DNA from: Nevskiales bacterium
GTDB taxonomy: Bacteria; Pseudomonadota; Gammaproteobacteria; Nevskiales; Nevskiaceae
Assembly (NCBI GenBank): GCA_028698335.1
Contig: JAQVDP010000014.1
Coordinates: 1-64,000, forward strand
Direction: 5' to 3'
DNA length: 64,000 nucleotides
Shown here in pieces: positions 9,030 to 17,727 of the stretch. The notes beneath the pieces were generated by a model. That model did no database searches and was not told the DNA's origin. It was given only the letters and a program-made list of their open reading frames with translations. Position numbers and translations under genes: made by a program. Each line of letters begins with the position of its first letter. Within the stretch, counting starts at the first letter, position 1.

Positions 9030-10843
9030 GACCCGGCGTCTCCGGCGGTGACGTTGAGGCCGTAGCGCACGATCCAGCTCTCCGGCACCTGGATCGGATA
9101 GTCCATCAGGATCTGCGCCATCATCTTGCCCTGCGGGTCATAGCGCAGCGAGGCCATACCGCCGCCGCCGAGCGCGTTCTCCATCAGGAAGTTGAAGCCG
9201 TGCAGCCCCGGCCACTCGTAGCGCGTGACCGGACCTTCGGCGAAGTGCGCGAAGTAGTGTTTGACCTTGTCCGCGGTCAGCTGCTCGCGCAACAGGCCGA
9301 CGAACTCCGGCCGCCGCGCCAGGATGCCGATATTGGACGCGTCGCCCTTGTCGCCGCTGCGGCCGTAGGCCAGCGCGATCAGCGGCACCGCGCGGGTCAC
9401 GTGATCGGCCGAGACCTCCTCGACCGCCACGGCTTCCGGCTCCGGCGCGGTGGCGGCGACGGCGGCCGGCAGCGCCGCATGCAGCACCGAGATGCTTTCG
9501 ACATCGACGGTCGCCGGCACCTGCGCCTTCGGCACCAGACAGGAGAACAGGCGCACCAGCGGCGTCGGCGCCGGACGGCCGCCGGAAAAACCGGTGATGC
9601 CCTGCGCCATCGCCGTGGCCGCCGGAATCACCTCGCGCGAGAAGATCTCCAGCGCCTTCTTGTCGTCGTGGTGCACGGCGAGCTTCAGGATCACCTCGCG
9701 CGTATGGCGGGTCCGCGCATGCGCGCCCCAGTTCGACTCGGCGCCGAGCACCTCGACGTCGGTACGGCGGTAGTCGGCCAGGCCGCGCTGGGCGAACAGG
9801 CGCCGGGTGCGCTTGAGGATCGCCGCGGCGACCTTCTCGGCCTTGGCGCGGGCGTCGACGCCGCCGATCATCATCGTGCCGGTGGCGCGGAAACCGTCCT
9901 GATAGGTCACCGACGCCTTGTACTGATCGGTGGGCGCGCGGCCGCGCGCGCCCCTGACCCGGACGCGATCGTCGCCAACCGCCTCCAGCGACACGTGGCG
10001 GAAATCGCAGGTGACGTCGGGCAGCAGGTAGGCGCCCGGATCGCCGATCTCGTAGACGATCTGCTCGGCGACGGTATCGACGCCGACGCGGCCGCCGGTG
10101 CCGCCCGGCTTGGTGACGACGAAGCTGCCGTCGGCGGCGCATTCGGCGATCGGAAAGCCCATGTCGTCCCAGCTGTCGGCGACGCTGGTCCAGTCGGTGC
10201 AGATGCCGCCGGTCGCCTGTGCACCGCACTCGACGACGTGGCCTGCGAGACTGCCGGCCGCGAGCTTGTCGTAGTCCTCGGGACCCCATTTGAAACGGTG
10301 AATCAGCGGGCCGAGCGCCAACGCGCTGTCGACGCAGCGGCCGGTGATGACGATGTCCGCACCCTCGTCCAGCGCCGCGGCGATCGGGAACGCGCCCAGA
10401 TAGGCATTGGCGCTCCACGGATTTTCGGGGAAGGCCTCGCCGCTGAACATCTCGCGTACGCCCTGCTCGCGCAGCTGCCCGACCTGCGGCAGCAGATCGT
10501 CACCGCTGACGATGCCGATGGTCAGATCGATCCCGGCCTCCTGCAGCAGCGCCGCCAGCGCCGCGCGGCAGGCCTGCGGATTGACGCCGCCGGCATTGGT
10601 CACGACCTTGATGCCCTGCTGCTTGATCTGCGGCGCCAGCGCCGCGATCACCCGGGGAAAGTCCGTGGCGTAGCCCAGCGCCGAATCCTTGCCGCGCGCC
10701 CGTGCCAGCAGCGACATGGTGATCTCGGCCAGATAGTCGAGCACCAGCACGTCGATCTGGCCGGACTCGACCAACTGCCGCGGCGCCTCGCCGCTGTCGC
10801 CCCAGAAGCCGGCGCCACATCCGATCCGCAATGTTCCGGTCAT
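9026..10843 (-). CDS. Acyclic terpene utilization AtuA family protein
   Basis: The 605-residue protein has the two-domain layout of AtuA. An N-terminal DUF1446 domain (about 1-450) carries the TNAGGVNPQACR motif near residue 85 and the ITGRCVDSALALGP stretch. A C-terminal ferredoxin-fold AtuA-like domain (about 490-590) contains ALAYGRSGDKGDASNIGI. AtuA is required for citronellol/geraniol growth in Pseudomonas, but its biochemical activity is not established. It lies 3 bp downstream of the enoyl-CoA hydratase gene and overlaps the TetR gene. Relatives also occur in operons for other branched acyl-CoAs, so terpene use is likely but not proven. Confidence 0.93.
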   Translation of the reverse strand: MTGTLRIGCGAGFWGDSGEAPRQLVESGQIDVLVLDYLAEITMSLLARARGKDSALGYATDFPRVIAALAPQIKQQGIKVVTNAGGVNPQACRAALAALLQEAGIDLTIGIVSGDDLLPQVGQLREQGVREMFSGEAFPENPWSANAYLGAFPIAAALDEGADIVITGRCVDSALALGPLIHRFKWGPEDYDKLAAGSLAGHVVECGAQATGGICTDWTSVADSWDDMGFPIAECAADGSFVVTKPGGTGGRVGVDTVAEQIVYEIGDPGAYLLPDVTCDFRHVSLEAVGDDRVRVRGARGRAPTDQYKASVTYQDGFRATGTMMIGGVDARAKAEKVAAAILKRTRRLFAQRGLADYRRTDVEVLGAESNWGAHARTRHTREVILKLAVHHDDKKALEIFSREVIPAATAMAQGITGFSGGRPAPTPLVRLFSCLVPKAQVPATVDVESISVLHAALPAAVAATAPEPEAVAVEEVSADHVTRAVPLIALAYGRSGDKGDASNIGILARRPEFVGLLREQLTADKVKHYFAHFAEGPVTRYEWPGLHGFNFLMENALGGGGMASLRYDPQGKMMAQILMDYPIQVPESWIVRYGLNVTAGDAGS

Positions 10844-10846
10844 GGT

Positions 10847-11629
10847 TCAGCGCCCCGTCCAGTTCGGGCTGCGCTTCTCCTGGAAGGCGCTCATGCCCTC
10901 CTTGGCGTCGGCGGTGCTCGACATCACCGGCACCATCACCTGCGCGTATTCGAGGGACTCGCGCAGGCCCATGTCACGCATCGCGTTGTAGGCCTGCTTG
11001 CCGAGTCGGATCGCGGTAGAGGACTTGTTGGTCACCCGCGACAGCAGCCATTCCATCTTGTCGTCGAGTTCGGCGCGCGGCACGACGTAGTTGACCACGC
11101 CCCACTCCAGCGCCTCGCGGGCACTGAACTGCTCGCCGGTGATGCACATCTCCTGCAGCTTGCGCGCCGGCAGGATGCGCAGCATGTACGGCAGGATCAT
11201 CATCGGGGTGACGCCGATCTTGGCCTCGGTGGTACCGATGCGGATATCGTCGGCGGCGATCGCCATGTCGCAGGCGCAGAGCAGGCCGAAGCCGCCGGCC
11301 ATGACGTGACCGTTGACGCGCGCGATCACCGGCAGCGTGCATTCCTGCAGGCGCTTGAACAGATCGACGATGTAGTGCTTGGGCCGCGAGAAATCGACGT
11401 CGAACGCGAAACCCTGTGCGTTCTTGGCCAGATCGGCGCCGGCGCAGAACGCCTTGTCGCCGATGCCGGTGATGACGATCGCACGGCAGTCGCGGTCGCT
11501 GCTCGCCTCGGCGATCGCCGCGTCGATGGTCCGCACGACCTGTTCGTTGAGCGCGTTGCGGCGCTCCTCGCGATTGATGGTGATCCACTGCACCGCGCCG
11601 CGGCGCTCGACCAGAACCGGATCCGACAT
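10847..11629 (-). CDS. Enoyl-CoA hydratase/isomerase family protein (AtuE/LiuC-like)
   Basis: The 260-residue protein is the first gene of the carboxylase operon. ATG 11629 is chosen over an upstream start because a strong GCAGGAGG ribosome site lies 6-7 bp before it. It has the crotonase fold: ITINREERRNALN at the start, the oxyanion-hole segment AFCAGADLAKN, the second one MAGGFGLLCACDMAIA, and ...FQEKRSPNWTGR at the end, matching the common FxEKRxPxWxG tail. In carboxylase operons of this type the hydratase adds water to the carboxylated glutaconyl-CoA product (isohexenylglutaconyl- or methylglutaconyl-CoA). The exact substrate follows the carboxylase and is inferred. Confidence 0.92.
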   Translation of the reverse strand: MSDPVLVERRGAVQWITINREERRNALNEQVVRTIDAAIAEASSDRDCRAIVITGIGDKAFCAGADLAKNAQGFAFDVDFSRPKHYIVDLFKRLQECTLPVIARVNGHVMAGGFGLLCACDMAIAADDIRIGTTEAKIGVTPMMILPYMLRILPARKLQEMCITGEQFSAREALEWGVVNYVVPRAELDDKMEWLLSRVTNKSSTAIRLGKQAYNAMRDMGLRESLEYAQVMVPVMSSTADAKEGMSAFQEKRSPNWTGR

Positions 11630-11649
11630 ACATCCTCCTGCGGGGTTTC

Positions 11650-11679
11650 GGCAATCTCGTGAGTTTTCCTCAGATTGCC
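11650..11679. promoter_or_regulatory. Inverted repeat in the leader of the hydratase operon
   Basis: Arms GGCAATCT (11650-11657) and AGATTGCC (11672-11679) flank a 14-base spacer, 20 bp upstream of the hydratase start codon. It could be a leader hairpin or a second operator. Nothing identifies the binding factor. Confidence 0.3.
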
Positions 11680-11747
11680 TTGTTAGCTTCAATGCCTCGC
11701 AAAACAAAGGCATCGTCCATTTGGATCAGACATGTTTCGCGATATTA

Positions 11748-11762
11748 GTGAGTCGCACTCAC
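11748..11762. promoter_or_regulatory. TetR-type operator candidate, carboxylase operon/desaturase
   Basis: GTGAGTCGCACTCAC is a perfect palindrome of GTGAGT and ACTCAC arms around CGC; one more pair (A...T) extends it to 17 bp. It sits near the middle of the divergent intergenic region, about 118 bp from each start codon. A near copy, GTAAGTCCGACTCAC, precedes the acyl-CoA dehydrogenase gene at 17696. The TetR regulator encoded in the operon is the obvious candidate binder. Confidence 0.55.
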
Positions 11763-11878
11763 TTTGTCACCGGCGCCCGCGGTCAACCGCTTCTGGCGCG
11801 GGCGGTCAAGGCGGGGCCGTCGCGGCCTGCGATACTTCGGAATGGGGGAATGACCAAGCAGACAAGAGGAGAGCCGAC

Positions 11879-12802
11879 TTGGAACAGCTCATCTGGTGGA
11901 GCCGCAATCTGCTGATCGTGGCCATCCCGTTCTTTCTGGTGACGATGCTCGCCGAATGGATCGCACTGCGGCGCGACCGGCATCGCGACTACACGCTCGG
12001 CTACGCCCCCAGGGACACCGCCGTGAGCCTGTCGCTGGGCCTGATCAAGCTGGGCATGATGGCGCTGTTCGCCGGCATCAGCGGCGCGCTGTTCGCCACC
12101 GCCTACGAGCACCGCCTGTTCACCCTGCCGCCGACCGAGGCCTGGACCTGGCCGCTGCTGTTCCTGGGCGACGACCTCACCTTCTACTGGTATCACCGCC
12201 TGGCCCATCGCGTGCGCCTGTTCTGGAGCGAACACGTCAACCACCACTCCAGCCAGTACTACAACCTGGGCACCGCGCTGCGCCAGTCGACGCTCGGCCC
12301 GGCCTACGCGTTCCTGTATTACCTGCCGCTGGCCCTGATCGGCTTCCATCCGGCCGCGATCGCGCTGATGGCCGGCATCAGCCTGCTCTATCAGTACTGG
12401 ATCCACACCGAGACCATCGACCGCATGCCGCGCTGGTTCGAGGCGGTGTTCAACACGCCGTCGCACCATCGCGTGCACCACGCCTCCAACGGCATCTACC
12501 TGGACCGCAACTACGGCGGCATCCTGATCATCTGGGACCGGCTGTTCGGGACCTTCCAGGCGGAGCTGCGCGAGCTGCCCCCGCGCTACGGCCTGACCCA
12601 CAACATCAACACCTACTTCCTGCCTAAGGTGATCTTCCACGAGCTGGCGTTCCTGCTGCGCAAGGCCTGGGCGGAGCCGCGCTGGTCGCACAAGCTGATG
12701 TGGATCTTCGGACCGCCCGAGTGGACCCCGGACGGGGCCGACTGGCCTCCGGACCATCCGCTGGCGCGTCCGGCCGCGACCTCGTCCGTTCAGGGGTCGT
12801 AG
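11879..12802 (+). CDS. Sterol desaturase / fatty acid hydroxylase family protein
   Basis: The 307-residue integral membrane protein belongs to the di-iron fatty acid hydroxylase superfamily. Three histidine clusters are in place: HRLAH (106-110), HVNHH (119-123) and HRVHH (197-201). Four or five hydrophobic segments surround them. I place the start at TTG 11879, because it follows an AGAGGAG ribosome site at proper distance and gives MEQLIWWSRNLL. An upstream ATG at 11732 would add a non-homologous leader across the operator region. It probably hydroxylates or desaturates a lipid or terpenoid chain. It is divergent from the carboxylase operon, with the TetR-type palindrome between them. Confidence 0.9.
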   Translation: MEQLIWWSRNLLIVAIPFFLVTMLAEWIALRRDRHRDYTLGYAPRDTAVSLSLGLIKLGMMALFAGISGALFATAYEHRLFTLPPTEAWTWPLLFLGDDLTFYWYHRLAHRVRLFWSEHVNHHSSQYYNLGTALRQSTLGPAYAFLYYLPLALIGFHPAAIALMAGISLLYQYWIHTETIDRMPRWFEAVFNTPSHHRVHHASNGIYLDRNYGGILIIWDRLFGTFQAELRELPPRYGLTHNINTYFLPKVIFHELAFLLRKAWAEPRWSHKLMWIFGPPEWTPDGADWPPDHPLARPAATSSVQGS

Positions 12803-12863
12803 CCCCCACAGGATTCGCCACAATCGGCCATACCGGATTCAGCGACCAGGAGACGACGGGCCC

Positions 12864-13559
12864 ATGAGCGCAACGCCCCCGACCGTGATGATCACCGGCG
12901 CCGCGGGCGCGCTGGGCCAGGCCGTGAGCACCCACTTCGCCAGCGTCGGCGCCCGGCGCGTGCTGCTCGATCGCGGCGACGCCTGGCGCGCCGATGCCGG
13001 CGCCGATGCCCTGGCGATCAGCACCGATCTGCTCGATCCGGCGTCGGTCGCCGCCGCGGTCGGGCAGGCGCTGGAGCGCTGCGGCCGCATCGACGCCCTC
13101 TGCGCCATCGCCGGCGGCTTTGCGATGGGGCCGGCGGTGCACGAGACCTCGGCCGACGACTGGCAGAGGATGCAGGACATCAACGTCGGCACCCTGCTCA
13201 ACACGATCCGCGCGGTGGTGCCGCCGATGCTGGCCGCCGGCGGCGGCCGCATCGTCACCGTCGGCGCGATCGGCGCGCTGCACGGCGGCGCCCGGATGGC
13301 CGCGTACAGCGCCGCGAAGGGCGCGGTGATCCGCGTCACCGAGGCGATGTCGGACGAGCTGCGCGAACACGGCATCAACGTCAACTGCGTGCTCCCCAGC
13401 ATCATCGACACCGCGGCCAATCGCGCCGCGATGCCGGACGCCGATCCGGCGCTCTGGGTCGCACCGCGGGATCTGGCCAGCGTCGTCGGATTCCTGTGCT
13501 CGGACGCGGCACGCGCGATCCACGGCGCGGCGATTCCGGTGCGGGGGCTGAGCGGATGA
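12864..13559 (+). CDS. SDR family NAD(P)-dependent oxidoreductase
   Basis: The 231-residue classical short-chain dehydrogenase has the cofactor motif TGAAGALGQ near residue 10, a truncated NAG region (AIAGGF) and the catalytic YSAAK with its upstream Ser region (TVGAIGALHGG). A short length and a C-terminus ending in AIPVRGLSG are typical of small FabG-like enzymes. The start has a CAGGAGA ribosome site. It is followed with a 4-bp overlap by an NTF2-fold gene, so the two are coupled. It probably oxidises or reduces a hydroxyl/keto group of a lipid intermediate; the substrate is unknown. Confidence 0.9.
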   Translation: MSATPPTVMITGAAGALGQAVSTHFASVGARRVLLDRGDAWRADAGADALAISTDLLDPASVAAAVGQALERCGRIDALCAIAGGFAMGPAVHETSADDWQRMQDINVGTLLNTIRAVVPPMLAAGGGRIVTVGAIGALHGGARMAAYSAAKGAVIRVTEAMSDELREHGINVNCVLPSIIDTAANRAAMPDADPALWVAPRDLASVVGFLCSDAARAIHGAAIPVRGLSG

Positions 13560-14113
13560 CGCGCGACCAGCAGCTCGACGCGCTGCTCGACAAGCAGGCG
13601 ATCCACGAGCTGATCATGGCCTACTGCAACGCCGCCGATCGTCACGATCACGACAAGATGCGGGCGCTGTATCACCCCGACGCGATCGACGACCACGGCC
13701 ACTTCGCCAAGGGACCGGCGATGGACTTCATCGACAGGCTGCCGCAGATCCAGGCGCCGATGGCGATCCTGCATCACAACGTCACCACGGTGAACCTGAA
13801 GCTCGACGGCGACCGCGCCGAGGGCGAGGTCTACATCATCGCCTTTCATCAGGTTCGCAGCCCCGGGGACAACGATGGCGAAGACGTGCTCAGCGACGTG
13901 CTGATCGGCGGCCGCTATTTCGACCGCTACGAGAAACGCGACGGCGTCTGGAAGTTCAGCTATCGCGCCATCGTCGCGGACTGGTGCTATCCGGCCTCGC
14001 CTTCAGCAGTCGATCTGCAACACCCCTTCCTGCAGGGCGCCCACATCGGCCAGCCCGGCCCGGACGACCCGTCCTATGGATTCTTCCGACTGCTGCGTCG
14101 CGGCCGGCGATAG
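13556..14113 (+). CDS. Nuclear transport factor 2 (SnoaL-like) family protein
   Basis: The 185-residue protein has the cone-shaped NTF2/SnoaL fold signature DKQAIHELIMAYCNAADRHDHDKMRALYHPDAIDDHG, here positions 10-46. ATG 13556 overlaps the SDR stop codon (ATGA), which decides the start. Families of this shape act as isomerases, dehydratases or small-subunit-like binding proteins for polyketide, steroid or terpenoid substrates. Coupling with the SDR suggests a shared substrate. Gene end lies 5 bp from the convergent cupin gene. Confidence 0.85.
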   Translation: MTRDQQLDALLDKQAIHELIMAYCNAADRHDHDKMRALYHPDAIDDHGHFAKGPAMDFIDRLPQIQAPMAILHHNVTTVNLKLDGDRAEGEVYIIAFHQVRSPGDNDGEDVLSDVLIGGRYFDRYEKRDGVWKFSYRAIVADWCYPASPSAVDLQHPFLQGAHIGQPGPDDPSYGFFRLLRRGRR

Positions 14114-14118
14114 TCCAC

Positions 14119-14562
14119 TCACAGCGGACGATGCTGCGTATCCCGTCCCGGCGTGATGAACAGCATGTGGCTGGGCGCGTGCACCTTCGCGGTATGCCAG
14201 ACGCCGACCGGCACCATCACGAAACTGCCCGGCGCGCGCAGTTCGACGGCCTCGATTGATGTTGAATGCTCCAGCAGAACATCCACCGCGCCGCTGAGCA
14301 GGCAGACGAATTCCTCGCCGTACGGATGCATCTCCCAGCTCGACCAGTCGCGGTCGAAGCGATACCCGGAAACCAGGCGCCCTTGCGCCAGTGCCGGCAA
14401 CTCTCCAGCCGTCAGTGCCTGCCAGAAGCGCGCGCCGCCCGGCATCATCCCGGCGGTCTCCCCCGCATGCAGATGCACGTACTCGTCCTCGATCCGTCCG
14501 ATGTTCGCCATGCCCGTTGTCACCGCCGCCGTTCCTGAGCGCATGGTGCCGGGAAAGCCCAC
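14119..14562 (-). CDS. Cupin domain-containing protein
   Basis: The product has up to 147 residues. A single cupin beta-barrel is recognisable: WEMHPYGEEFVCLLSGAVDVLL (motif 1, G(X)5HXH-like but with HPYGEE) and GSFVMVPVGVWHTAKV (motif 2, PxGxWH). The His/Glu pattern could bind a metal. Alternative starts are MRSGT (14544) or MANIG (14511); none has a strong ribosome site, so the N-terminus is uncertain. It is a single gene facing the SnoaL-like gene and divergent from the crotonase gene. Its role is unknown. Confidence 0.8.
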   Translation of the reverse strand: MGFPGTMRSGTAAVTTGMANIGRIEDEYVHLHAGETAGMMPGGARFWQALTAGELPALAQGRLVSGYRFDRDWSSWEMHPYGEEFVCLLSGAVDVLLEHSTSIEAVELRAPGSFVMVPVGVWHTAKVHAPSHMLFITPGRDTQHRPL

Positions 14563-14589
14563 GATCCGTCACACCGCTACACTGCCGGC

Positions 14590-15591
14590 ATGCCGCTGAC
14601 CTGTCTGGACATCGACGCTGTCACCGCCCTCGCGCAGACGCCCGGGAGCGTCGCCGACTTCGGGCCGGATACCGCGTCTCCCTTTCTGTTGCTGAGACTG
14701 GACAGGGGCCGGACCGCCGACACGGCGACGGCCGACTGGCTGCGTACAGTGCCCTGCCCGGTCATCGGCATCGGCAGCGCGCCCGGTGCGGGGGGCGACG
14801 ATCTTGCCGCCGCCTGCGACACCTGCACCGTGACGCTCGACGACGCGGAAGCGCTGGGCCAGAACATCGCGCGCACGCCGCTGGCGGCGATGAGTTTCGT
14901 ACAACTGTTGCGACTCAGCGAAAGCCTGCCGCTGGCCGACGCCCTGGTCGCCGAATCACTGACCTATTCGACCCTGCAGACCGGTCCCGAATACCGGCGC
15001 TGGCTCGACGCCAACCGCGCTGCGGCCCCCTTCGCCCACCGTGACGACGGCCCCGCGGTCATCGTCGAGCGCGAGGGCGCCCGTGTCGCACTGACCCTGA
15101 ACCGGCCGTCCAACCGCAACGGCATGACCGTGGAGATGCGCGACGCGCTGGTCGAGGCGCTGCAACTGGTCCGCGCCGACACCACCATCGAGCGTGCGAT
15201 CCTGACCGGCGCCGGCAAGTGCTTTTCCACCGGCGGCGATCTGACCGAGTTCGGCTCCGCGCCCGATCCGGTGACCGCGCACTGGGTGCGCTGCCTGCGC
15301 CTGCCGGGCCGCGAACTGGCCGCCTGCGCCGACCGCGTGGAGGCGCAGCTGCACGGCGCCTGCATCGGCTCCGGCATCGAATTCCCGGCCTTCGCCGGCC
15401 GCGTCACCGCCGATGCCTCGACCCATTTCCAGTTGCCGGAACTCAAGTTCGGCCTGATCCCCGGCGCCGGCGGCTGCGTTTCGATCCCGCGCCGCATCGG
15501 GCGCCAGCGCACGGCCTGGATGGTGCTGTCGGGCCGCCGCATCGGCGCCCGCCAGGCGCTGGACTGGGGGCTGATCGACGCCATCGTCTGA
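14590..15591 (+). CDS. Enoyl-CoA hydratase/isomerase family protein with N-terminal extension
   Basis: The 333-residue protein has a C-terminal crotonase domain (about 150-333): VALTLNRPSNRNGMTVEM, GKCFSTGGDLTEFG (oxyanion loop) and GACIGSGIEFPAFAGRV. The first ~140 residues look like a shorter, degenerate second copy of the fold (LLLRLDRGRTADT, VIGIGSAPGAGGDD, YSTLQTGPEYRRWL), so the chain may be a tandem crotonase with one decayed half. In the active half the usual catalytic Glu pair is not obvious. The DUF479 gene starts 21 bp downstream, so cotranscription is likely. Function remains general: hydration or isomerisation of an acyl-CoA. Confidence 0.82.
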   Translation: MPLTCLDIDAVTALAQTPGSVADFGPDTASPFLLLRLDRGRTADTATADWLRTVPCPVIGIGSAPGAGGDDLAAACDTCTVTLDDAEALGQNIARTPLAAMSFVQLLRLSESLPLADALVAESLTYSTLQTGPEYRRWLDANRAAAPFAHRDDGPAVIVEREGARVALTLNRPSNRNGMTVEMRDALVEALQLVRADTTIERAILTGAGKCFSTGGDLTEFGSAPDPVTAHWVRCLRLPGRELAACADRVEAQLHGACIGSGIEFPAFAGRVTADASTHFQLPELKFGLIPGAGGCVSIPRRIGRQRTAWMVLSGRRIGARQALDWGLIDAIV

Positions 15592-15612
15592 GCCGGCGTA
15601 CCCTGCCGGACG

Positions 15613-16200
15613 ATGAACTTTCTCGCGCACCTCTGGATCGCCGAGGCCACCGGCACCTCGATGCCCGGTGCGATCCTCGGCGATATCGTCCGCGGCTCGG
15701 ACCTGTCGGCGTATCCGGACGCCATCGCCGACGGCATCCGCCTGCACCGTCGCGTCGACGCGGCGACCGACCGCCATCCGGCCCTGACCGCGCTGCGCGG
15801 AACCTTCCCGCCCGGACAGCGCCGCTACGCCGGCATCGTCATGGACATCGCCTGCGATCACGTGCTGGCGACGGACTGGCACCAGCACAGCCGCGAGAGT
15901 CTGCAGGCGTTCTGCCTGCGCAGCGCACATGCGGTCGCGACCGCGACCGCATGGTTCGAGCGCGCCGGCAGTCCCGCACCGCAGCCGGCATCGTTCGCCC
16001 GGCTGCTGCAGTCCTATGGCGATGCCGGCGGCATCGACCGCGCGCTGCGGCGTGTCGCCGCCCGCATGCGGCGCGCGGAGGGACTGACCGCCGCGGCATC
16101 GCAATGGCGGCCCGCCGCGGCTGCGATCCGCCCGCAGCTGGCGGCCATCCTCGACGACCTGGTCACCGGCCTCGCCAGCCGGATACCGCCGGCGGCCTGA
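15613..16200 (+). CDS. ACP phosphodiesterase-like (DUF479) protein
   Basis: The 195-residue protein starts MNFLAHLWIAEATGTSMPGAILGDIVRG, matching the N-terminus of the AcpH/DUF479 family (MNFLAHLHLA...GNLLADFVRG). AcpH removes the 4'-phosphopantetheine arm from acyl carrier protein. Conserved HRRVDAATDRHP and a VMDIACDHVLATDW stretch with metal-binding Asp/His residues of an HD-like fold are visible. The length equals the family norm. A 21-bp gap joins it to the preceding crotonase gene. The enzyme activity is inferred from family. Confidence 0.85.
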   Translation: MNFLAHLWIAEATGTSMPGAILGDIVRGSDLSAYPDAIADGIRLHRRVDAATDRHPALTALRGTFPPGQRRYAGIVMDIACDHVLATDWHQHSRESLQAFCLRSAHAVATATAWFERAGSPAPQPASFARLLQSYGDAGGIDRALRRVAARMRRAEGLTAAASQWRPAAAAIRPQLAAILDDLVTGLASRIPPAA

Positions 16201-16224
16201 GCCGGAACGGTTCGGGCACCGCGC

Positions 16225-17550
16225 TCAGTTGCAGCTTTCGGCGCCGTAAAGCGTCACCGGCGCCGACACGCCGCCGAAGCGCCCCTGCAGGTAGGCGACG
16301 GCGGCCGGCGCGCCGTTCGCGGCGCCGACATTGTGCACGCGCGAGTGAGGCTGGCCGTCATTGTCGGCACCCGCGGCACTGCGGTGATAGCTCAGTTGCA
16401 CCCCGGCGCCACACCATTTCGCGACCAGCTCGTCCATGCGATCGATCGACACCAGCTCGTCCCCGATCTCGTGGTAGACGTAGACGGGAACACTCGGCGC
16501 GAGATCCGACCGCAACAGACTCACCCGCGCCCCGACCTCCTCGAACCCCTGCATGCGGTAGGGGTCGTCGGCGGCCACATAGTCGGACACCTGGATGCCG
16601 TCCGCCGGCGCGGCGTCGGGCAGCTCCCCCGCACAGACATCCCGGGCCGCCTCGACCAGACCGGCACCGCGCGGCGTCAGCGCCTCCAGCGACAGCAGGT
16701 CCGGATACTCCCGCGCCATGCCGAGGATCATCGTGAACAGGAAGTTGAAGCTGTCGGTGTCCTCGTTGCGACGCACCACATCCAGCGGATCGACGACCGC
16801 ACCGCCGAAGGCCGCTGCGACCAGATTGATCTCCGCCGCATAACCGGGCTGCAACGCGGCCGCCCAGGACGTCGCATACCCGCCCCCGGAGTAACCCCAC
16901 AGGGCGACGGGCGTGTCCGCGGTGAATTGCAGCGGCTCGAAACGCAGGGCCGCACGAATCGCGTCCAGCGTCGCGCGGCCGGCCAGAGGGCCGGCTCCGA
17001 ACGCGTGGTCCGGACCCTCGTAGTCCGGAAAGATCAGGGTCCAGCCGAACCCGAGCAGCGTCGGCAGGATCTCGGCCGTCTCCGCCAGGTTGATGAGGTT
17101 GCGCGTACTGCCGGTCGCGGTGTGAGAGGGCGTGCATTCCGCCCCCAGGCTGTCGTAGGCGAACTGATACGACAGCAGCGCCGGACGTCCCAGCAGATTC
17201 TGCTGCAGCGACGTCACCACCGTCGCCACCGCCGTGCGCGGCCGCCCGTCCGCGCTACGGGTCACGTACTGCAACTGCCAGGCCGGGTTCGGCAACGGCA
17301 CGCCCAGCGGCCGATAGACGATCGGGCGCGACTTCAGCAGCGTGCCGGGCGCATCCGGAACCTGAGCCGGAGCGGCATAGAACGGGTCCGCATCGGCCCG
17401 CGGCAGCGGCAACGGCGATCGCTTGGACTGCGCGCCGCCGGCGTCGGCACCGGCGCCGCCTCCACACCCCGCCAACACGGCCGCCATCAGCACCAGCACG
17501 GCCATCCCGCATCGGCATCCGATGCGGGTTTGCAGACAAAGACGCAACAT
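16225..17550 (-). CDS. Secretory-lipase-like alpha/beta hydrolase, lipoprotein
   Basis: The 441-residue product begins with a lipoprotein signal (MAVLVLMAAVLAGC; acylated Cys29). The start at 17550 is favoured by a GGGAGGGAGGG ribosome site immediately upstream. The mature part resembles the secretory lipase family: nucleophile elbow GYSGG at 219-223 (Ser221), an LIFPDYEGPDHAFGAG stretch upstream, and a late His within GQPHSRVHN. It would hydrolyse lipids or esters at the cell envelope. It converges with the DUF479 gene (24 bp) and is divergent from the acyl-CoA dehydrogenase gene, whose operator lies between them. The link to fatty acid use is contextual. Confidence 0.88.
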   Translation of the reverse strand: MLRLCLQTRIGCRCGMAVLVLMAAVLAGCGGGAGADAGGAQSKRSPLPLPRADADPFYAAPAQVPDAPGTLLKSRPIVYRPLGVPLPNPAWQLQYVTRSADGRPRTAVATVVTSLQQNLLGRPALLSYQFAYDSLGAECTPSHTATGSTRNLINLAETAEILPTLLGFGWTLIFPDYEGPDHAFGAGPLAGRATLDAIRAALRFEPLQFTADTPVALWGYSGGGYATSWAAALQPGYAAEINLVAAAFGGAVVDPLDVVRRNEDTDSFNFLFTMILGMAREYPDLLSLEALTPRGAGLVEAARDVCAGELPDAAPADGIQVSDYVAADDPYRMQGFEEVGARVSLLRSDLAPSVPVYVYHEIGDELVSIDRMDELVAKWCGAGVQLSYHRSAAGADNDGQPHSRVHNVGAANGAPAAVAYLQGRFGGVSAPVTLYGAESCN

Positions 17551-17695
17551 CCCTCCCTCCCCATTTATGGTTTCAATCCAGGCCGGATCGAGCCGGCCGG
17601 GTGCAAGCATTGCACCGCACCATGTCAGCAAGAAGGCGGTCGGGACTTCATCAGATCGGACGAAGTTCGCGCGCAGCGCCGCGCATAAGCTCTTG

Positions 17696-17710
17696 GTAAG
17701 TCCGACTCAC
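17696..17710. promoter_or_regulatory. TetR-type operator candidate upstream of acyl-CoA dehydrogenase
   Basis: GTAAGTCCGACTCAC matches the palindrome at 11748 in 12 of 15 positions, with both half sites GTRAGT/ACTCAC retained. It ends 17 bp upstream of the acyl-CoA dehydrogenase start codon, a typical repressor position. It implies co-regulation with the carboxylase operon. Confidence 0.5.
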
Positions 17711-17727
17711 CTGAAGCACTGACCACC

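Noticed and set aside
14119-14562. Metal-dependent dioxygenase activity for the cupin protein
   Set aside because: The motif 1 His residues are only partly present, so no enzymatic activity is claimed.
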